Origin: Bradyrhizobium sp. 195
Lineage (GTDB): Bacteria; Pseudomonadota; Alphaproteobacteria; Rhizobiales; Xanthobacteraceae
Direction: 5' to 3'
Length of the DNA stretch: 64,000 nucleotides
Assembly (NCBI RefSeq): GCF_023101665.1
Contig: NZ_CP082161.1
Coordinates: 7,670,501-7,734,500 of the forward strand
The notes under the pieces are model-generated. The model saw only the letters and a program-made list of their open reading frames with translations. It did no database searches and was not told the DNA's origin. Positions 53,168 through 63,292 of the stretch are shown here, piece after piece; positions within the stretch are counted from its first letter, which is position 1; the number at the start of each line of letters is the position of its first letter. A program made the translations under genes and the position numbers.

Positions 53168-53500
53168 GGGTGGCCCAAGCAGCAACACGTTCTCGCCATT
53201 GGCAATCCAGCGGGCGCTCGCAAGCTCGCGTATCTGCTTGGGATCCAGCGAGGGCTGGGCCGAGAAGTCGAAGCCCGACAAATCGCGAACGAACGGGAAG
53301 CGAGCAAGTTTGAGCGTCATCTCGACGCGCCGCTCATCCTTGCGGGCGATCTCGCGCTCGCACAGCAGCACCAGGGTCTCGCGTAGGCTCAGCTCTTGCC
53401 GGCCGGCCTCATCCAACAGCCCATCCAGCTGGTCGCGGACAGCCGTCAGCTTTAGGCGCGTCAGCATATCACTAAGGCGGTCGGGGACAATGGCTCGCAT
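53168..53500 (-). pseudogene. istB, N-terminal part up to the P-loop
   Basis: ATG at 53500 overlapping the istA stop. MRAIVPDRLSDMLTRLKLTA, LLCEREIARKDERRVEMTLK, ASARWIANGENVLLLGPP, then into the inserted element. The frame runs on to a stop at 53057 in foreign sequence. Helper ATPase function is lost. Confidence 0.87.
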
Positions 53501-54744
53501 CAGAAGCCCCCTCCCACAATCGCTTCGTACTCGCCGAGCGGCCGCAGCAGCGTCGGCGACGGCGGCGCGACAGGCGATAACGCGAGATCGCCAGCACGAC
53601 TCGGTTTAAAGCCAGTCAGGCCCTCAAAGTGTTTAGGGTCGACGACGCGACCGCGACGGCCGACACAGATCGGATGAGCGGCCACCTCATGGATCCCGTG
53701 GTGGATGCACACCACGCCATCGGCGATCGTCGCTCTCACCGTCTCGCCGATCAGCCGCCATGGCACAGAGTAGGCGTTGCCATCGATCTCGACCGCGCAG
53801 TCGGCCTGCACGCGACGGATCAGTTCACGTGCGGCCTGGAAGGGCGGCCTGCCGGCGATGGGCTTCAACGCATGCGCCTCAGCGCGCCTGAAGCGCTCAA
53901 TCGGTACTTCGCCCGTCGTGCCATGCTGGCGTAGGTCGGCGATCTCCCGCGTCCAAGCCTCAAGGTGCGCCTCAAAGGCCTCCCAGCTCGGGAAGGTGCG
54001 GCCGGCGACCGCATTCCGCTTGACGTAGCCGACGCCATTCTCGGTCTTGCCCTTGGTGCGGGCTCGATATGGCGCGCAGGCCCGTGGCCGGAAGCCCCAG
54101 TGCTTGGCAAACGCGGTCAGCTTGTCATTAAACACGACGGTGCGCGTCGCGGCATCGTGTTCCACGACCAGCGCACGCGCATTGTCGAACAGCACCTCGT
54201 CGGGCACGCCGCCAAACTTCACGAAGGAGCTTTCCAAGCCATCGAACCAGCTCTCTTGCCGTTCGTTGCGGAATGCCCTGACATGGTGCCGGCGCGAGTA
54301 GCCCAACGTGGCGACGAACAGGTAGGCGCGAACCTTGCTACCGCCGATCTCGACCAGCCGCTCGCCAAAATCGATCTGCAGCTGTTTGCCGGGCGGTGTC
54401 TCGAACCGCACCGTCGCACGCGCCTCGGCCGCAAGCTCCTGGCGATAGCGCTGGACGGCCCGCTCGACCGTGCGCAGGCTGACGATGATGCCTTTCTCGG
54501 CTGCCAGCTCCTGGCGGATCACGTCGGCATTGCCGTGGTGCTGCCGTAGGCGCTCCTTGAGCCAGATCTCCTGGCCATCGAGTGCCTTTTTGCGGTGCGG
54601 CTGCCGATACGGCGTCCAGCCGCCAGCCGCCACGTAGTCCTTCACCGTGTTGCGGCTAATCCCGAGCTCCCCGGCAATCCGTTTACTACCCCACCCCAGC
54701 TCCTTGAGCCGGAGTATCGCCGAAACCTCGTCCGGCTCCAGCAT
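53500..54744 (-). CDS. istA: IS21 transposase IstA (element 2)
   Basis: 414 aa from the ATG at 54744 (MLEPDEVSAILRLKELGWGS), supported by a strong GGAGGGAGG just upstream. HTH KRIAGELGISRNTVKDYVAA; DDE core LQIDFGERLVEIGG, DEVLFDNARALVV, TKGKTENGVGYVKRN; C-terminal YSVPWRLIGETVRATIADG. Intact, but its istB is split, so the element is probably dependent on a helper in trans. Confidence 0.9.
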   Translation of the reverse strand: MLEPDEVSAILRLKELGWGSKRIAGELGISRNTVKDYVAAGGWTPYRQPHRKKALDGQEIWLKERLRQHHGNADVIRQELAAEKGIIVSLRTVERAVQRYRQELAAEARATVRFETPPGKQLQIDFGERLVEIGGSKVRAYLFVATLGYSRRHHVRAFRNERQESWFDGLESSFVKFGGVPDEVLFDNARALVVEHDAATRTVVFNDKLTAFAKHWGFRPRACAPYRARTKGKTENGVGYVKRNAVAGRTFPSWEAFEAHLEAWTREIADLRQHGTTGEVPIERFRRAEAHALKPIAGRPPFQAARELIRRVQADCAVEIDGNAYSVPWRLIGETVRATIADGVVCIHHGIHEVAAHPICVGRRGRVVDPKHFEGLTGFKPSRAGDLALSPVAPPSPTLLRPLGEYEAIVGGGF

Positions 54745-54883
54745 GGCCTCCCTCCGCGGATCTTTGAACCGCAGAGGACCTGAACTGAGTCGCTGCATAA
54801 AACCCCCGTTCTGACCGTGTCGCGAGGGGGTCAATTCCTCGTGTCGTCAGGGGGTCAATTTTCCACGTCGCCCGACATCAGAC

Positions 54884-55100
54884 TGCGGTCCTGGTTCTCG
54901 ATATCCGGCGCATGGACACAAGGCGGAATTGCGCGACAAGTATCGCTCGAACATTGTGGCTCTCCTCGCTCTGGATTTTGACTTCTCGATACCACCCAAC
55001 CCGCACCCAGTTCGGCAAGACCCCGAGCATCATTCCGATCGCTCTTGTTCATGCGACCGACTCGTGTCCGGTCCTGGACACGCCGCGTGTTACAAAACTA
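54884..55100 (-). pseudogene. IS110 transposase, N-terminal part (outermost of the nested set)
   Basis: Minus strand, two frames: NKSDRNDARGLAELG (DEDD second Asp motif), then after a shift VGWYREVKIQSEESHNVRAI, then DIENQDRSLM, which joins across the IS21 to [15 protein letters not shown]. Sequence from 55100 to 55269 is probably the rest of its N-terminus, too degraded to read. Confidence 0.7.
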
Positions 55101-55269
55101 ACCGATCTTGTTGCGAAGACAACATCGCGATCGAAAACCGCAGCGAATGCGCATTGCGTCCGCTGGCTCAGATCCTGCAAACCACAACCGCCGTGGAAGC
55201 GAGCCAACAACGTCAGCCATTGAGTTGCCGTTGCAAGTTTTGGCGCGCGTTTTGTGTTCGTGAGGTGAA

Positions 55270-56982
55270 ATGCGACCCCAACTTCTTTTTTGCTGCGTCA
55301 CAACAGCTGCGCTCGTTGCAGGCGGTGCCGTCAATTCGGCCGATCTTAAGCCGGCAGTAAAGGCCCCACCCGCCGTCTGGAGGTGGACCGGAGGATATAT
55401 CGGTGGGCACGTCGGCGGGGGCTACGGGCAAACATCATTCAGCGATTCCTATGGCAAGTCGCTCTATGGGGACGTTGTCCAAACCCCTGTGTTCCTGGCG
55501 GGAGGTCAGATCGGCTACAACTGGCAGAGCGAACGCTGGGTTTTCGGCGTTGAACTGGATGCTAGTCGCGCTGCCTCAGACGGTACAAACACCTGTCTTG
55601 CCGCCTCCAGCTCTGTCATCAGCGCAAACTGCAGCGCCGGTCCAAGCGTGTTTGCTACCGGAACGGGTCGCCTTGGGTATGCGTTCGGCCCGCATGGCCA
55701 AACACTTGTTTACCTCAAGGGGGGCTTGGCCTGGCAGCGCAATAGCGGCGTTGTCGCCAACAACAACGAATTCGCTAGCCGCACTAACCCATCTGGCCTG
55801 GCGCCACAGAATTCCACCCGTTTCGACGATGGTCGTGTCGGTGGCACCATCGGCGTAGGCGTCGAGCAAGCACTCACGAATGCATGGTCCTTGAGCCTTG
55901 AGTACGATTATCTGAAGTTCAACGGATCAAGTGTTGCGACTCCTCCGACCCTGCAATATCCGCCGCCGGCAACCGTCCCCGCCAACACCACCGGCCTGTC
56001 CAGCAGCTATCACATCGGAAAACTTGGACTGAACTACCATTTTGACGCACTCCCACAGACGCCAGGATGGCGAGATACGCCGCCATACGCAACGAAGCCG
56101 ACCGTCAGCGCCTCGCCCAGTGGCCTTGCTGACGGGTGGTCGCTGGAAGGCGGCACACGGCTGTGGTTGAGCCGGGGGAGGTTTCAATGGGACCTCGGGA
56201 GTACTGATCTTATATCAAGGCTCACCTATCATGGGCTGGACGGGATTTCCGGTGAGTTGTTCGAGCGGCTGGACAGCCCTTGGGGAATCTTTCTGAAGGG
56301 CAATATCGGAGTTGGGCGCTTCAACAACGGAAAAATGAACGATGAAGATTGGGGCGTGGACCCGCTCCCTTATCGCAACACAATATCGGGCCAGGGCAAC
56401 GGAAGGTTCACGTACTACACCGCCGATGCCGGTTACGATTTCCTGCATGGCAGCACCTCCAAGGTTGGTGGGTTTATGGGCTGGAGCTACTACGGCCAGA
56501 AGTCTGACACGATAGGCTGCGTTCAGATCGCCTCGCCCTACGCTCCATGTCTGGCGCCAGGCGATAAAAGGATTGTGGGCAGCCAAGACACTGATTGGAA
56601 TGCGCTGCGCATCGGGCTTAGCGCTGAGACCATGTTGCTCGATCGCTGGCGCATGAGCGCCGATGTTGCTTACCTGCCGTGGACGGATTTCCAGGGGCGC
56701 GACAACCATCTGCTGCGCCCGTTCACGACCTTCTACGATCAACGCGGGAGTGGTGGCGGTGGTGTGCAGGTCGAGGCAGTTTTATCCTACTTCATCACCA
56801 AGAACTTCAGCGTCGGCGTCGGTGGTCGTTATTGGGCCATGTGGACTCCTAACCAGCAAAAGCAACTCACAACCATAGCCGAGGAAGCCGGCCGCCGTCC
56901 TGTTACTCACGGCCCCTTTCCCGGGGACTATCGCATGGAGCGGTGGGGCACGTTCTTCCAGGCCTCCTACAAATTTGACTGA
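55270..56982 (+). CDS. Outer membrane beta-barrel protein, two-domain (paralogue 2)
   Basis: 570 aa with a signal peptide (LLFCCVTTAALVAGGAVNS). Same two-barrel layout as 34967-36643: WTGGYIGGHVGGGYG, VFGVELDASRAASDGTNTCL, HIGKLGLNYHF, then LISRLTYHGLDGISGELFER, GKMNDEDWG, DVAYLPWTDFQGRDNH, ending FFQASYKFD. About two-thirds identity by eye. The shared cysteines (TNTC, SANC) suggest a conserved disulfide. It has no partner regulator here, unlike paralogue 1. Confidence 0.85.
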   Translation: MRPQLLFCCVTTAALVAGGAVNSADLKPAVKAPPAVWRWTGGYIGGHVGGGYGQTSFSDSYGKSLYGDVVQTPVFLAGGQIGYNWQSERWVFGVELDASRAASDGTNTCLAASSSVISANCSAGPSVFATGTGRLGYAFGPHGQTLVYLKGGLAWQRNSGVVANNNEFASRTNPSGLAPQNSTRFDDGRVGGTIGVGVEQALTNAWSLSLEYDYLKFNGSSVATPPTLQYPPPATVPANTTGLSSSYHIGKLGLNYHFDALPQTPGWRDTPPYATKPTVSASPSGLADGWSLEGGTRLWLSRGRFQWDLGSTDLISRLTYHGLDGISGELFERLDSPWGIFLKGNIGVGRFNNGKMNDEDWGVDPLPYRNTISGQGNGRFTYYTADAGYDFLHGSTSKVGGFMGWSYYGQKSDTIGCVQIASPYAPCLAPGDKRIVGSQDTDWNALRIGLSAETMLLDRWRMSADVAYLPWTDFQGRDNHLLRPFTTFYDQRGSGGGGVQVEAVLSYFITKNFSVGVGGRYWAMWTPNQQKQLTTIAEEAGRRPVTHGPFPGDYRMERWGTFFQASYKFD

Positions 56983-57118
56983 ACTGTTCGCTCCAGCTCC
57001 GTCCGCTCGACGTTGATCTAGAATCAAACGTCGAGCGTGCGAAGATCTGGTAATTGCTATGGCTGCCTACAACGGCATCCTGGATCATCCCGTTCAGCAT
57101 GGAATCTGCGCGCGCAAT

Positions 57119-57480
57119 TTACGATTGCGCCATTTTGGTTGGACCGAGGTGTTTAGTCCCGGCATTTGCTGGAGCGGGTCGAGCTTGAATCGTCCTGGCT
57201 GGGAAGTCCATTTGCAGATGTATTCGTAGGGTGTGAGGCCCTTCAGGGTCTTCAGCCGTCGATCGTGGTTGTCGGCGGTGATGAAGTCGGCAAGATGAGT
57301 TTCGAGCTGAACGTGTCGATCGTAATGGTAGCGTTGGACGGCCGCGTCCCTTGATCGTGCGGTTCATGCGCTCGACCTGGGCATTGGTCCAGGGATGCTT
57401 GACCTTGGTCAGGCGATCTTCGATCGCGTTTTCCTGGAATCGCATATCGAACTTATGCGTCACATAGCTTGCCGTCTGTG
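57119..57480 (-). pseudogene. IS481 family transposase, C-terminal fragment
   Basis: Minus strand: HKFDMRFQENAIEDRLTKVK, HPWTNAQVERMNRTIK (DDE catalytic Glu region), then a frameshift to ADFITADNHDRRLKTLKGLT and YEYICKWTSQPGRFK in the other frame. The N-terminal two-thirds are missing; it abuts the chimeric ORF. Confidence 0.78.
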
Positions 57481-59022
57481 GCATTCGAACTCGTCGGCGG
57501 CCTGGTCGCGCATCAGCTCGAAGGCGCCTCGTCGCTCGATCAGCGTCTGCCCTTCTGCCGTCAGTCGCTCCAGCTCGACGGATTTGATCTCGCTGCCGTC
57601 ATGCTCGCGCTGCGACCGCTGCTGCGCCAGCTCGTTGTCGTCGAGTTCGCGCTCGATCCGGTCGATGGCACGGTGGAAGACGTTCACCGTCGACCAGAGC
57701 AGGTCCTCGAGGTCGGGTTCAAGGCGGGTGACGCTGAATGCGCTGGCGTAGGCATCATAGATCCGCCGCTGCTCGTCGGTGAGCTGGTGCTCGACCAGTT
57801 CATACTCGACACCGTCATAGGAGAGAGAGCGGGCGGTGTAGAGGCCGAGCGCGCGCAAGTCGCGGGCCAGAACCTCCATTGCCGCGACGCCGCCCTCCTC
57901 GATTGCTTCGACGAACTCGGCGCGGGTGGCGAACGGAAAATCCTCCCCACCCCAGAGCCCGAGCCGTTGCGCATAGGCGAGATTGTGGACAGTGGTGGCG
58001 CCGGTCGCCGAAACATAGACGACGCGGGCGTTGGGCAGCGCGTGCTGCAAGCGCAAACCTGCACGGCCCTGCTGCGAGGGCGCGACATCGCCCCGCTCGC
58101 CCTTGCCCCCGGCGTTCTGCATGGCATGGCTCTCGTCGAAAATAATGACGCCGTCGAAGTCGGAGCCCAACCATTGAACGATCTGCCGGACGCGCGAAAG
58201 CTTCTCGCCGCGGTCGTCGGACCGCAGCGTAGCGTAGGTTAAAAATAGGATATCCTCGGAGAGAACGATCGGACGTCCCTGAGGAAAGCGCGAGAGCGGT
58301 GTGACGAGCAGACGCTCCATGCCCAGCGCCGACCAGTCGCGCTGGGCGTCCTCGAGCAGCTTGTCGGACTTGGAGAGCCAGACCGCGTCATCGCGCTCGT
58401 GCTCCGTGGTGTGGACGGTCGCCGCGTGGTCGGCGTCGGCCATTCTCAGGGGCTCGGGCAGCCAGCCGGTCTCCGCCAGGAGGCGTTCGGCCTCCTTGGC
58501 CATGTCGCCCTTCTTCAGATGATCGATGAGCTGGGCGGCCCGCTCGCCGGCGCCTTCCCGCACCGCCTCCAGGATGCGGCGCTTCGGCACCCGGCCGAGA
58601 TAGTTCTCGACGGTCGGGCGCCACCCGGCTTCCACCATGTCGAGGTCGACGGCTTTGGCGATGCGATCGGCCTCAGTGATGCGCTGCTCGACGGTGTGCG
58701 GCGTGACCCCGCCGCCGTAGCGGTCACCCTTCTCGTACAGCGCGTTGACACCGAACGAGGCGCAGTGCGCAAAAAGCGGCGCCTGCTCGTCGCCGGAGAG
58801 GCCGGTGAGCCAATCCCATAGGCCCGCCTTGTCCTTCGGCATCCGCTCCTCCCAGCTCTTGTGGCGTGCGTCGATCGCCTTAGCCGCCGGCGTATCCTTC
58901 AGCCCCTGCGCCTGCATCGGGAAGCTGGCGCTGCGCACGGAGACCTCCATCGCCGCCCCATGGGAGAAATAGCGGGAGAAGACGTCGAGGCAGAATTTGT
59001 GCAGCACCGCCTGGAAGGCCAC
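57460..59022 (-). pseudogene. Chimeric ORF: ParB C-terminus / strawberry-notch helicase core / DUF2493 N-terminus
   Basis: One open frame holding three ICE gene pieces. Residues 1 to about 205 are a ParB-type C-terminal region (LHKFCLDVFSRYFSHGAAME, AHCASFGVNALYEKGDRYGG). About 225-430 is a superfamily 2 helicase segment of strawberry-notch type (VLSEDILFLTYATLRSDDRG, DGVIIFDESHAMQNA, VVYVSATGATTVHNLAYAQR). From about 430 (near 57730) it matches the N-terminal region of ICE DUF2493 proteins (TRLEPDLEDLLWSTVNVFHR, RELDDNELAQQRSQREHDGS). In intact ICEs these are separate genes, so two in-frame deletions are inferred. The first Met is internal, not a true start. Confidence 0.65.
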
Positions 59023-59084
59023 CGAAGGCGTGGTCGCCAGTTTGTCGCGCAGCGCCAGCGTCCGCTCCGCCGTGGTTCGGTCAG

Positions 59085-60448
59085 TAGACGGTCCGGGAGC
59101 GGCTTGACCGCATCATCGTCCTCATCCTCGGGCTCTGCAGCTTGGCCCGCGACGGTGATGACGGCGCGTTGGGCGACCGGCACCGAGGGCTCCGCGCCAT
59201 CTGGATCAACCGAGGTGGTGGGTTCGCCGTCGCCACTCTGCCCCGGCTCGGCCACGGGCACTTCGTCCTCCGGCCGCACATAGCCGCGATCGACCGACAG
59301 CCTGCCTTCGGCATCGATGCCGACGAACACGCCCGCGCGGGCGATGTCGGCCGACTGATAGGTGACGGGTCGATCCTCGAAGGCGGCGAGAGCCGTCTCG
59401 ATCTCGCCGAGTCGCTGGTCAACCTCGTCGGGCAGTTCGTCCACACCGTCATGCTCGGCTTCGAGCCTGGCATATTCAGCGTTGAGCGCATCGATGGTCG
59501 CCTGCTCTTCAGCCGTGAGATTAGCGGAGACGCCGTCCAGTTGGCGCAGGCCACGGGTATGGCCGTAGGGGAAATCGGTCGCGCCGACCTCGATCCACTT
59601 CCAACCTTCGGCGGCGATCGTTTCCGCCTCTGCCTTCAACTTCTCAGCGACAAGTCGGTCGAGCAGAGCGACGTCCTCGAGCCAGCCGCCGTCGTCGGAC
59701 TGGAAGAGATCGCGCAGCACCGCGCCTCCGGCCGCCTCGTAGACGTCGAGGCCGACAAACACGGCCCGCCGGTCGGAGACGCGCACCGTCTTCTCCGTCA
59801 GCATGCGGCGGATCTGATAGGGCTCCTTCTGCCACGACCCGGAGATCGACTGCCAAACCTGCTCCTGGCGCGCATGATCGGCAGTGACGGTGAAGGCCAC
59901 GAGCTGCTCGAGCGACATCCCGTCATCGGCATAGACGTCGAGCAGCGCGGGCGAGACCGACGCGAGGTGCAGGCGCTGCTTCACGACATTGATCGACGTG
60001 AAGAAAGCAGCGGCGATGTCCTCCTCGGTCCTGCCCTTCTCGCGCATAGCCTGAAAGGCGCGGAACTGGTCAAGGGGGTGCAACGGCGCGCGCTGGATGT
60101 TCTCGGCGAGTGAGTCGTCCTCGGCGAGAATGTTGCTCGCAGATCGCGCACGACGCAAGGCACCGGCGCGGACTTGGCCAACCGCTTCTGTTTCACCAGC
60201 AGCTCCAGTGCCCGATAGCGGCGGCCGCCGGCCGGGATCTCGAACATTCCGGTCTCGGCACCTTCGGCGTCGAGGACCGGCCGGACGTTGAGGCTTTGGA
60301 GCAAGGTACGCCGGGCGATGTCCTCGGCCAGCTCCTCAATGGAGACGCCGGCCTTTACACGGCGGACGTTGGACTGGCTGAGCACCAGCTTATTGAAGGG
60401 GATGTCGCGCGAGGACGACAGGGTGATCTTCTGAACGACAGTCGCCAT
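59085..60448 (-). pseudogene. ParB-like partition/regulatory protein, frameshifted twice
   Basis: ATG at 60448 starts MATVVQKITLSSSRDIPFNK, then IPAGGRRYRALELLVKQKRL (ParB N-domain). Near 60150 a shift leads to ILAEDDSLAENIQRAPLHPL, the ParB box, and DIAAAFFTSINVVKQRLHLA, the HTH. The frame is open to about 59090, where another shift is needed to continue as TAERTLALRDKLATTPSVAF into the chimeric ORF. Large ICE ParB proteins of about 700 aa have this layout; here the gene is broken. Confidence 0.82.
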
Positions 60449-60620
60449 GGGTGATACTCCGCGACGGGCGACCCAAAGACTTTCTCTGGGCCTCCAACCC
60501 GTCACAAAGCGCAAGCGCCGCCCTCTTCCTCTGAGGGCAGCGCCGCAAACTGGCGATCGGAAATGAAGGAAAGCCACGGAAACGGAGCCACGCCGTTCCG
60601 TACATCCGGCTTTCCAGTTG

Positions 60621-61817
60621 TCAGGCTACTCGGTCGAGCAGCTTTTTCGCACGCGCTTCCAGGTCGAGGCGTGCATCCTGATGGGTCTTGCCCCGCGCAA
60701 TCGCTGTGATGCCTTGCACGAAATCGAACACGCTTTCAGGCTTGCGTCCTTCCTCGGCCAGCACCGTTTCAATGATCTTCGCTGTCTAGCTCTTCGAGAA
60801 GCCGCGCTTGCGCAGGAACCCGCTGCGATCGTCGTCGGTGCGGGCGACGATCATTTCTCGTGCGGCTCGGATGCCATTGACGAACGGCATCGCTGAGGAA
60901 TTGGCAAAGTTGGTCAGCGCCGGCACCGCCTCGTGTGCGAAGCGTGAGGCGGCGTATTTGGAGTGACGGATGGTGATCTCCTCGAAATCCTCGACGCCCC
61001 AGAGATTGCGGTTCTGGCAGACGGGGCGGAGATAGAAACTTGCCATGCCGAGCGTCTTCGCCCCGACCTCGGAATTCCAGCAGTAGAAGCCGCGGAAGTA
61101 GAGGTCCGGCGAGCCATCACGCAGCCGGCCGGCCTCGATCGGGTTGAGGTCGTCAACCAGGAAGAGGAAAACGTCCCGATCTGACGCGTAAAGCGTCGTC
61201 GTATCCTGGCTGATGTCGACATGCGGATTATAGACCCCCGTCGACCAGTCGAGCACGCCCGGCATCTTCCAGCGCGTGTCGCCCGTACCATTGCCGGCGA
61301 TGCGCTGAACCGCCGCCACGAGTTCGTGGTCGAAGATACGGCCGTATTCGGGCCCGGTAACGGCGCGAAGCTCGACGCGACCATCTTCGATCTCGAGCGT
61401 CTTGACCTGCTCGCCTCGATGAGAGCTGAGGCCGAACTGCAGGTTAATGCCGGCGAGCGTCGCCGGAAGCTGCCGGAGGTAGGCCGCCGGGGCTCCGACC
61501 AGGCCGGCGAGTTGGCCGAAGCTCCAATGGGTCGGTGCGATCGGCGCGTCGGAACCGGGCAACATCAGCGCCAGGCGCTCGGCGTCATCGCGGTTGGCCT
61601 CCACCCGGATCGCCGCGCTCTCGACTGTTCGGGTCTGGCTGCGCTCGGTCCGGCCGTGCACGGCAGCATAGAGGTCCGACAGCGACAGATAGCGCTCGTC
61701 CGCTGGCCGCGCGAACCACTCCGACGATACGCGGCCGACGCGCTCGCCGCGGGTCACGTCCACCTTGTAGCCGCCGACGCGGTCGCGGCCAGCGCTCAGA
61801 ACTTCGACTTGGGTCAT
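60621..61817 (-). pseudogene. DUF932 domain protein with premature amber codon
   Basis: ATG at 61817. 343 codons of DUF932 (HWSFGQLAGLVGAPAAYLRQ, TGPEYGRIFDHELVAAVQRI, YASDRDVFLFLVDDLNPIEA, FYCWNSEVGAKTLGMASFYL, RNLWGVEDFEEITIRHSKYA), then TAG at 60786-60788. The same frame continues with TAKIIETVLAEEGRKPESVF and ARLDLEARAKKLLDRVA to TGA at 60621-60623, the normal family C-terminus. A one-base change (GAG to TAG) is the simplest cause. The truncated protein may still be partly functional. Confidence 0.82.
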
Positions 61818-62550
61818 GGGTCATCTCCATGACGGGCGCCGGAGGCCTCTCCTCCGTTCTTCAACCCGTCACGGCGAAGCCCGTCCGCCCTCTCACTCTA
61901 TTGGGGGCGTTGCGGGGTTCTCCCCGCAGAAGGGGTCGACCGAGACCAAAGACTCGGGCGTAGGGGAAGGCTTTCCCCTCAAAGGCGTAACGCCGAATTT
62001 CAGGATGTCAGGATCAGCGTATTTCCGCCCTTCAGGCCGGCCGTCATTCTCGATGAAATCACCCGGTTGGCATTGTAGCGCGAACGCAAGCCGGGCGAGA
62101 TCGGCAGCGGACAGCTGCTGCAAGCCTTGGTCGGCCAGCCGACCAAGGCTGCCGCGATCGCTCGGTGACGTTTGGCGAGCATCGCTAGGGGACTGGCTAC
62201 ATCGTGGCGGCGTGGCCGACTTTTCCTGTTGAGATTGACCGCTATAACGTTAGCCTTCACCAGCAACGGATACTTGACGTAGCGCCGCTGGATCTGGCTT
62301 GCGAGTCGTCGGGCGATCGCTTCAGCATCCTTTACCTCGTGAACTTGGGACCGCGAGGCGCAAGTATTTTTACTACGCTCCATCACGTCATCCTACGACT
62401 ATCAACGAAGCCCGACGCGCCAAGTCGTCTGCATTCGACGCGAGCTACGCTGGCTCATCGAGAATATCGTTTTCTTGCGTCAGTCCGGGTGCCAACATCT
62501 CGGCCATCTCGACCGTGATGTGTCGTGCGGCGGAGTGATGGAGAATACGA
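61818..62550. other. Stretch with a frameshifted hypothetical gene remnant
   Basis: Minus-strand pieces LAMLAKRHRAIAAALVG (frame ending at 62000) and LQQLSAADLARLAFALQCQP plus GDFIENDGRPEGRKYADPDI (frame ending at 61893) look like two parts of one small ICE protein with a shift near 62130. I do not recognise the family and cannot define its start. Confidence 0.4.
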
Positions 62551-62766
62551 ATGTCGGACGACAAATTCCTTACCCCCGAGGAAGTGTCTGCACGGTACCG
62601 TGGTGAGGTCACAGTGGGCACGCTGCGGAATTGGCGCGCGATGCGAATCGGACCCGCATACGTCAAGATCGGCAAAGCCGTCTTATATCCGGTGGATGAA
62701 CTTGACGCATGGGATCGAAAAAATCTTGTCATTTGTAGTGCGTCAAAAGGGCTGAACGTGAGCTAA
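62551..62766 (+). CDS. Small excisionase/AlpA-like HTH protein (71 aa)
   Basis: MSDDKFLTPEEVSARYRGEV, TVGTLRNWRAMRIGPAYVKI and AVLYPVDELDAW form a MerR-type winged HTH like those of AlpA and recombination directionality factors. It is distinct from the 83-aa copy at 9904 and 42273. Start at 62551; GATGGAGAA lies upstream. Isolated on the plus strand; could regulate or direct excision of an element extending to the right. Confidence 0.72.
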   Translation: MSDDKFLTPEEVSARYRGEVTVGTLRNWRAMRIGPAYVKIGKAVLYPVDELDAWDRKNLVICSASKGLNVS

Positions 62767-63292
62767 CGTTAGCGCAGACCACGGAAAAACAGCCACTATC
62801 GGCTCCACGTCCCCAACATTTTTGGGCAGACTAGTTAGCGCGGACATTTCAATGTGCTTACAGAATGGTGGTCAATGATCGGCGTGCCGCTCGAACATGC
62901 CAACTCGATTTAAGGGGCTTACGGATGCGCTCAGATCCGCCCACTTGCTGCCGGTGGATAGGAAAAAGGGAATGAAAGGCTAGCTTCGCAAGACGCTTTT
63001 CTGCGAGCAAAGAAGCCCCTTTCCTCCGTCCAGATGCGATGGTTCTCTGCTCCCTTCTGGGTCACGACAGCTCGTGCACGCCTCAGCAAGCAGGTTTGAT
63101 GCGGTCGAGTCAGAAAGAACAATGGGCGAAACCAAATTCCTATTGTAGAGTCGATCGCAAGTGGAAGGGGGGCAAGATTCGTGGCGATAACAATGCAAAA
63201 ATTGGTGACGGGGCAGCACCGTTGATCGGGTATGGAATCTGTAGTCTCAGATCGCACCGCACTGGCTCGTTTGATGGAGGTAGTGTGCTGAC
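62767..63292. other. Intergenic stretch, no gene seen
   Basis: 526 bp of lower coding potential with several stops in all frames. It probably holds the promoter of the gene starting at 63293. No RNA gene recognised. Confidence 0.35.

Larger units (their letters stand above)
49987..54877 (-). mobile_element. IS21 family element 2, carrying a nested recombinase element
   Basis: Terminal repeats TGTCAAGCGACGT (49987) and TGTCGGGCGACGT (minus strand from 54877), each followed by further copies with TTGACCCC. The 6-bp direct repeat TCAGAC flanks it at 49981-49986 and 54878-54883. Removal joins the IS110 fragments. Its istB is interrupted by a 2.6-kb insertion. Confidence 0.88.

Noticed and set aside
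59142..60113. 323-codon plus-strand frame opposite parB
   Set aside because: Shadow of the ParB-like gene; no start site or recognisable domain.
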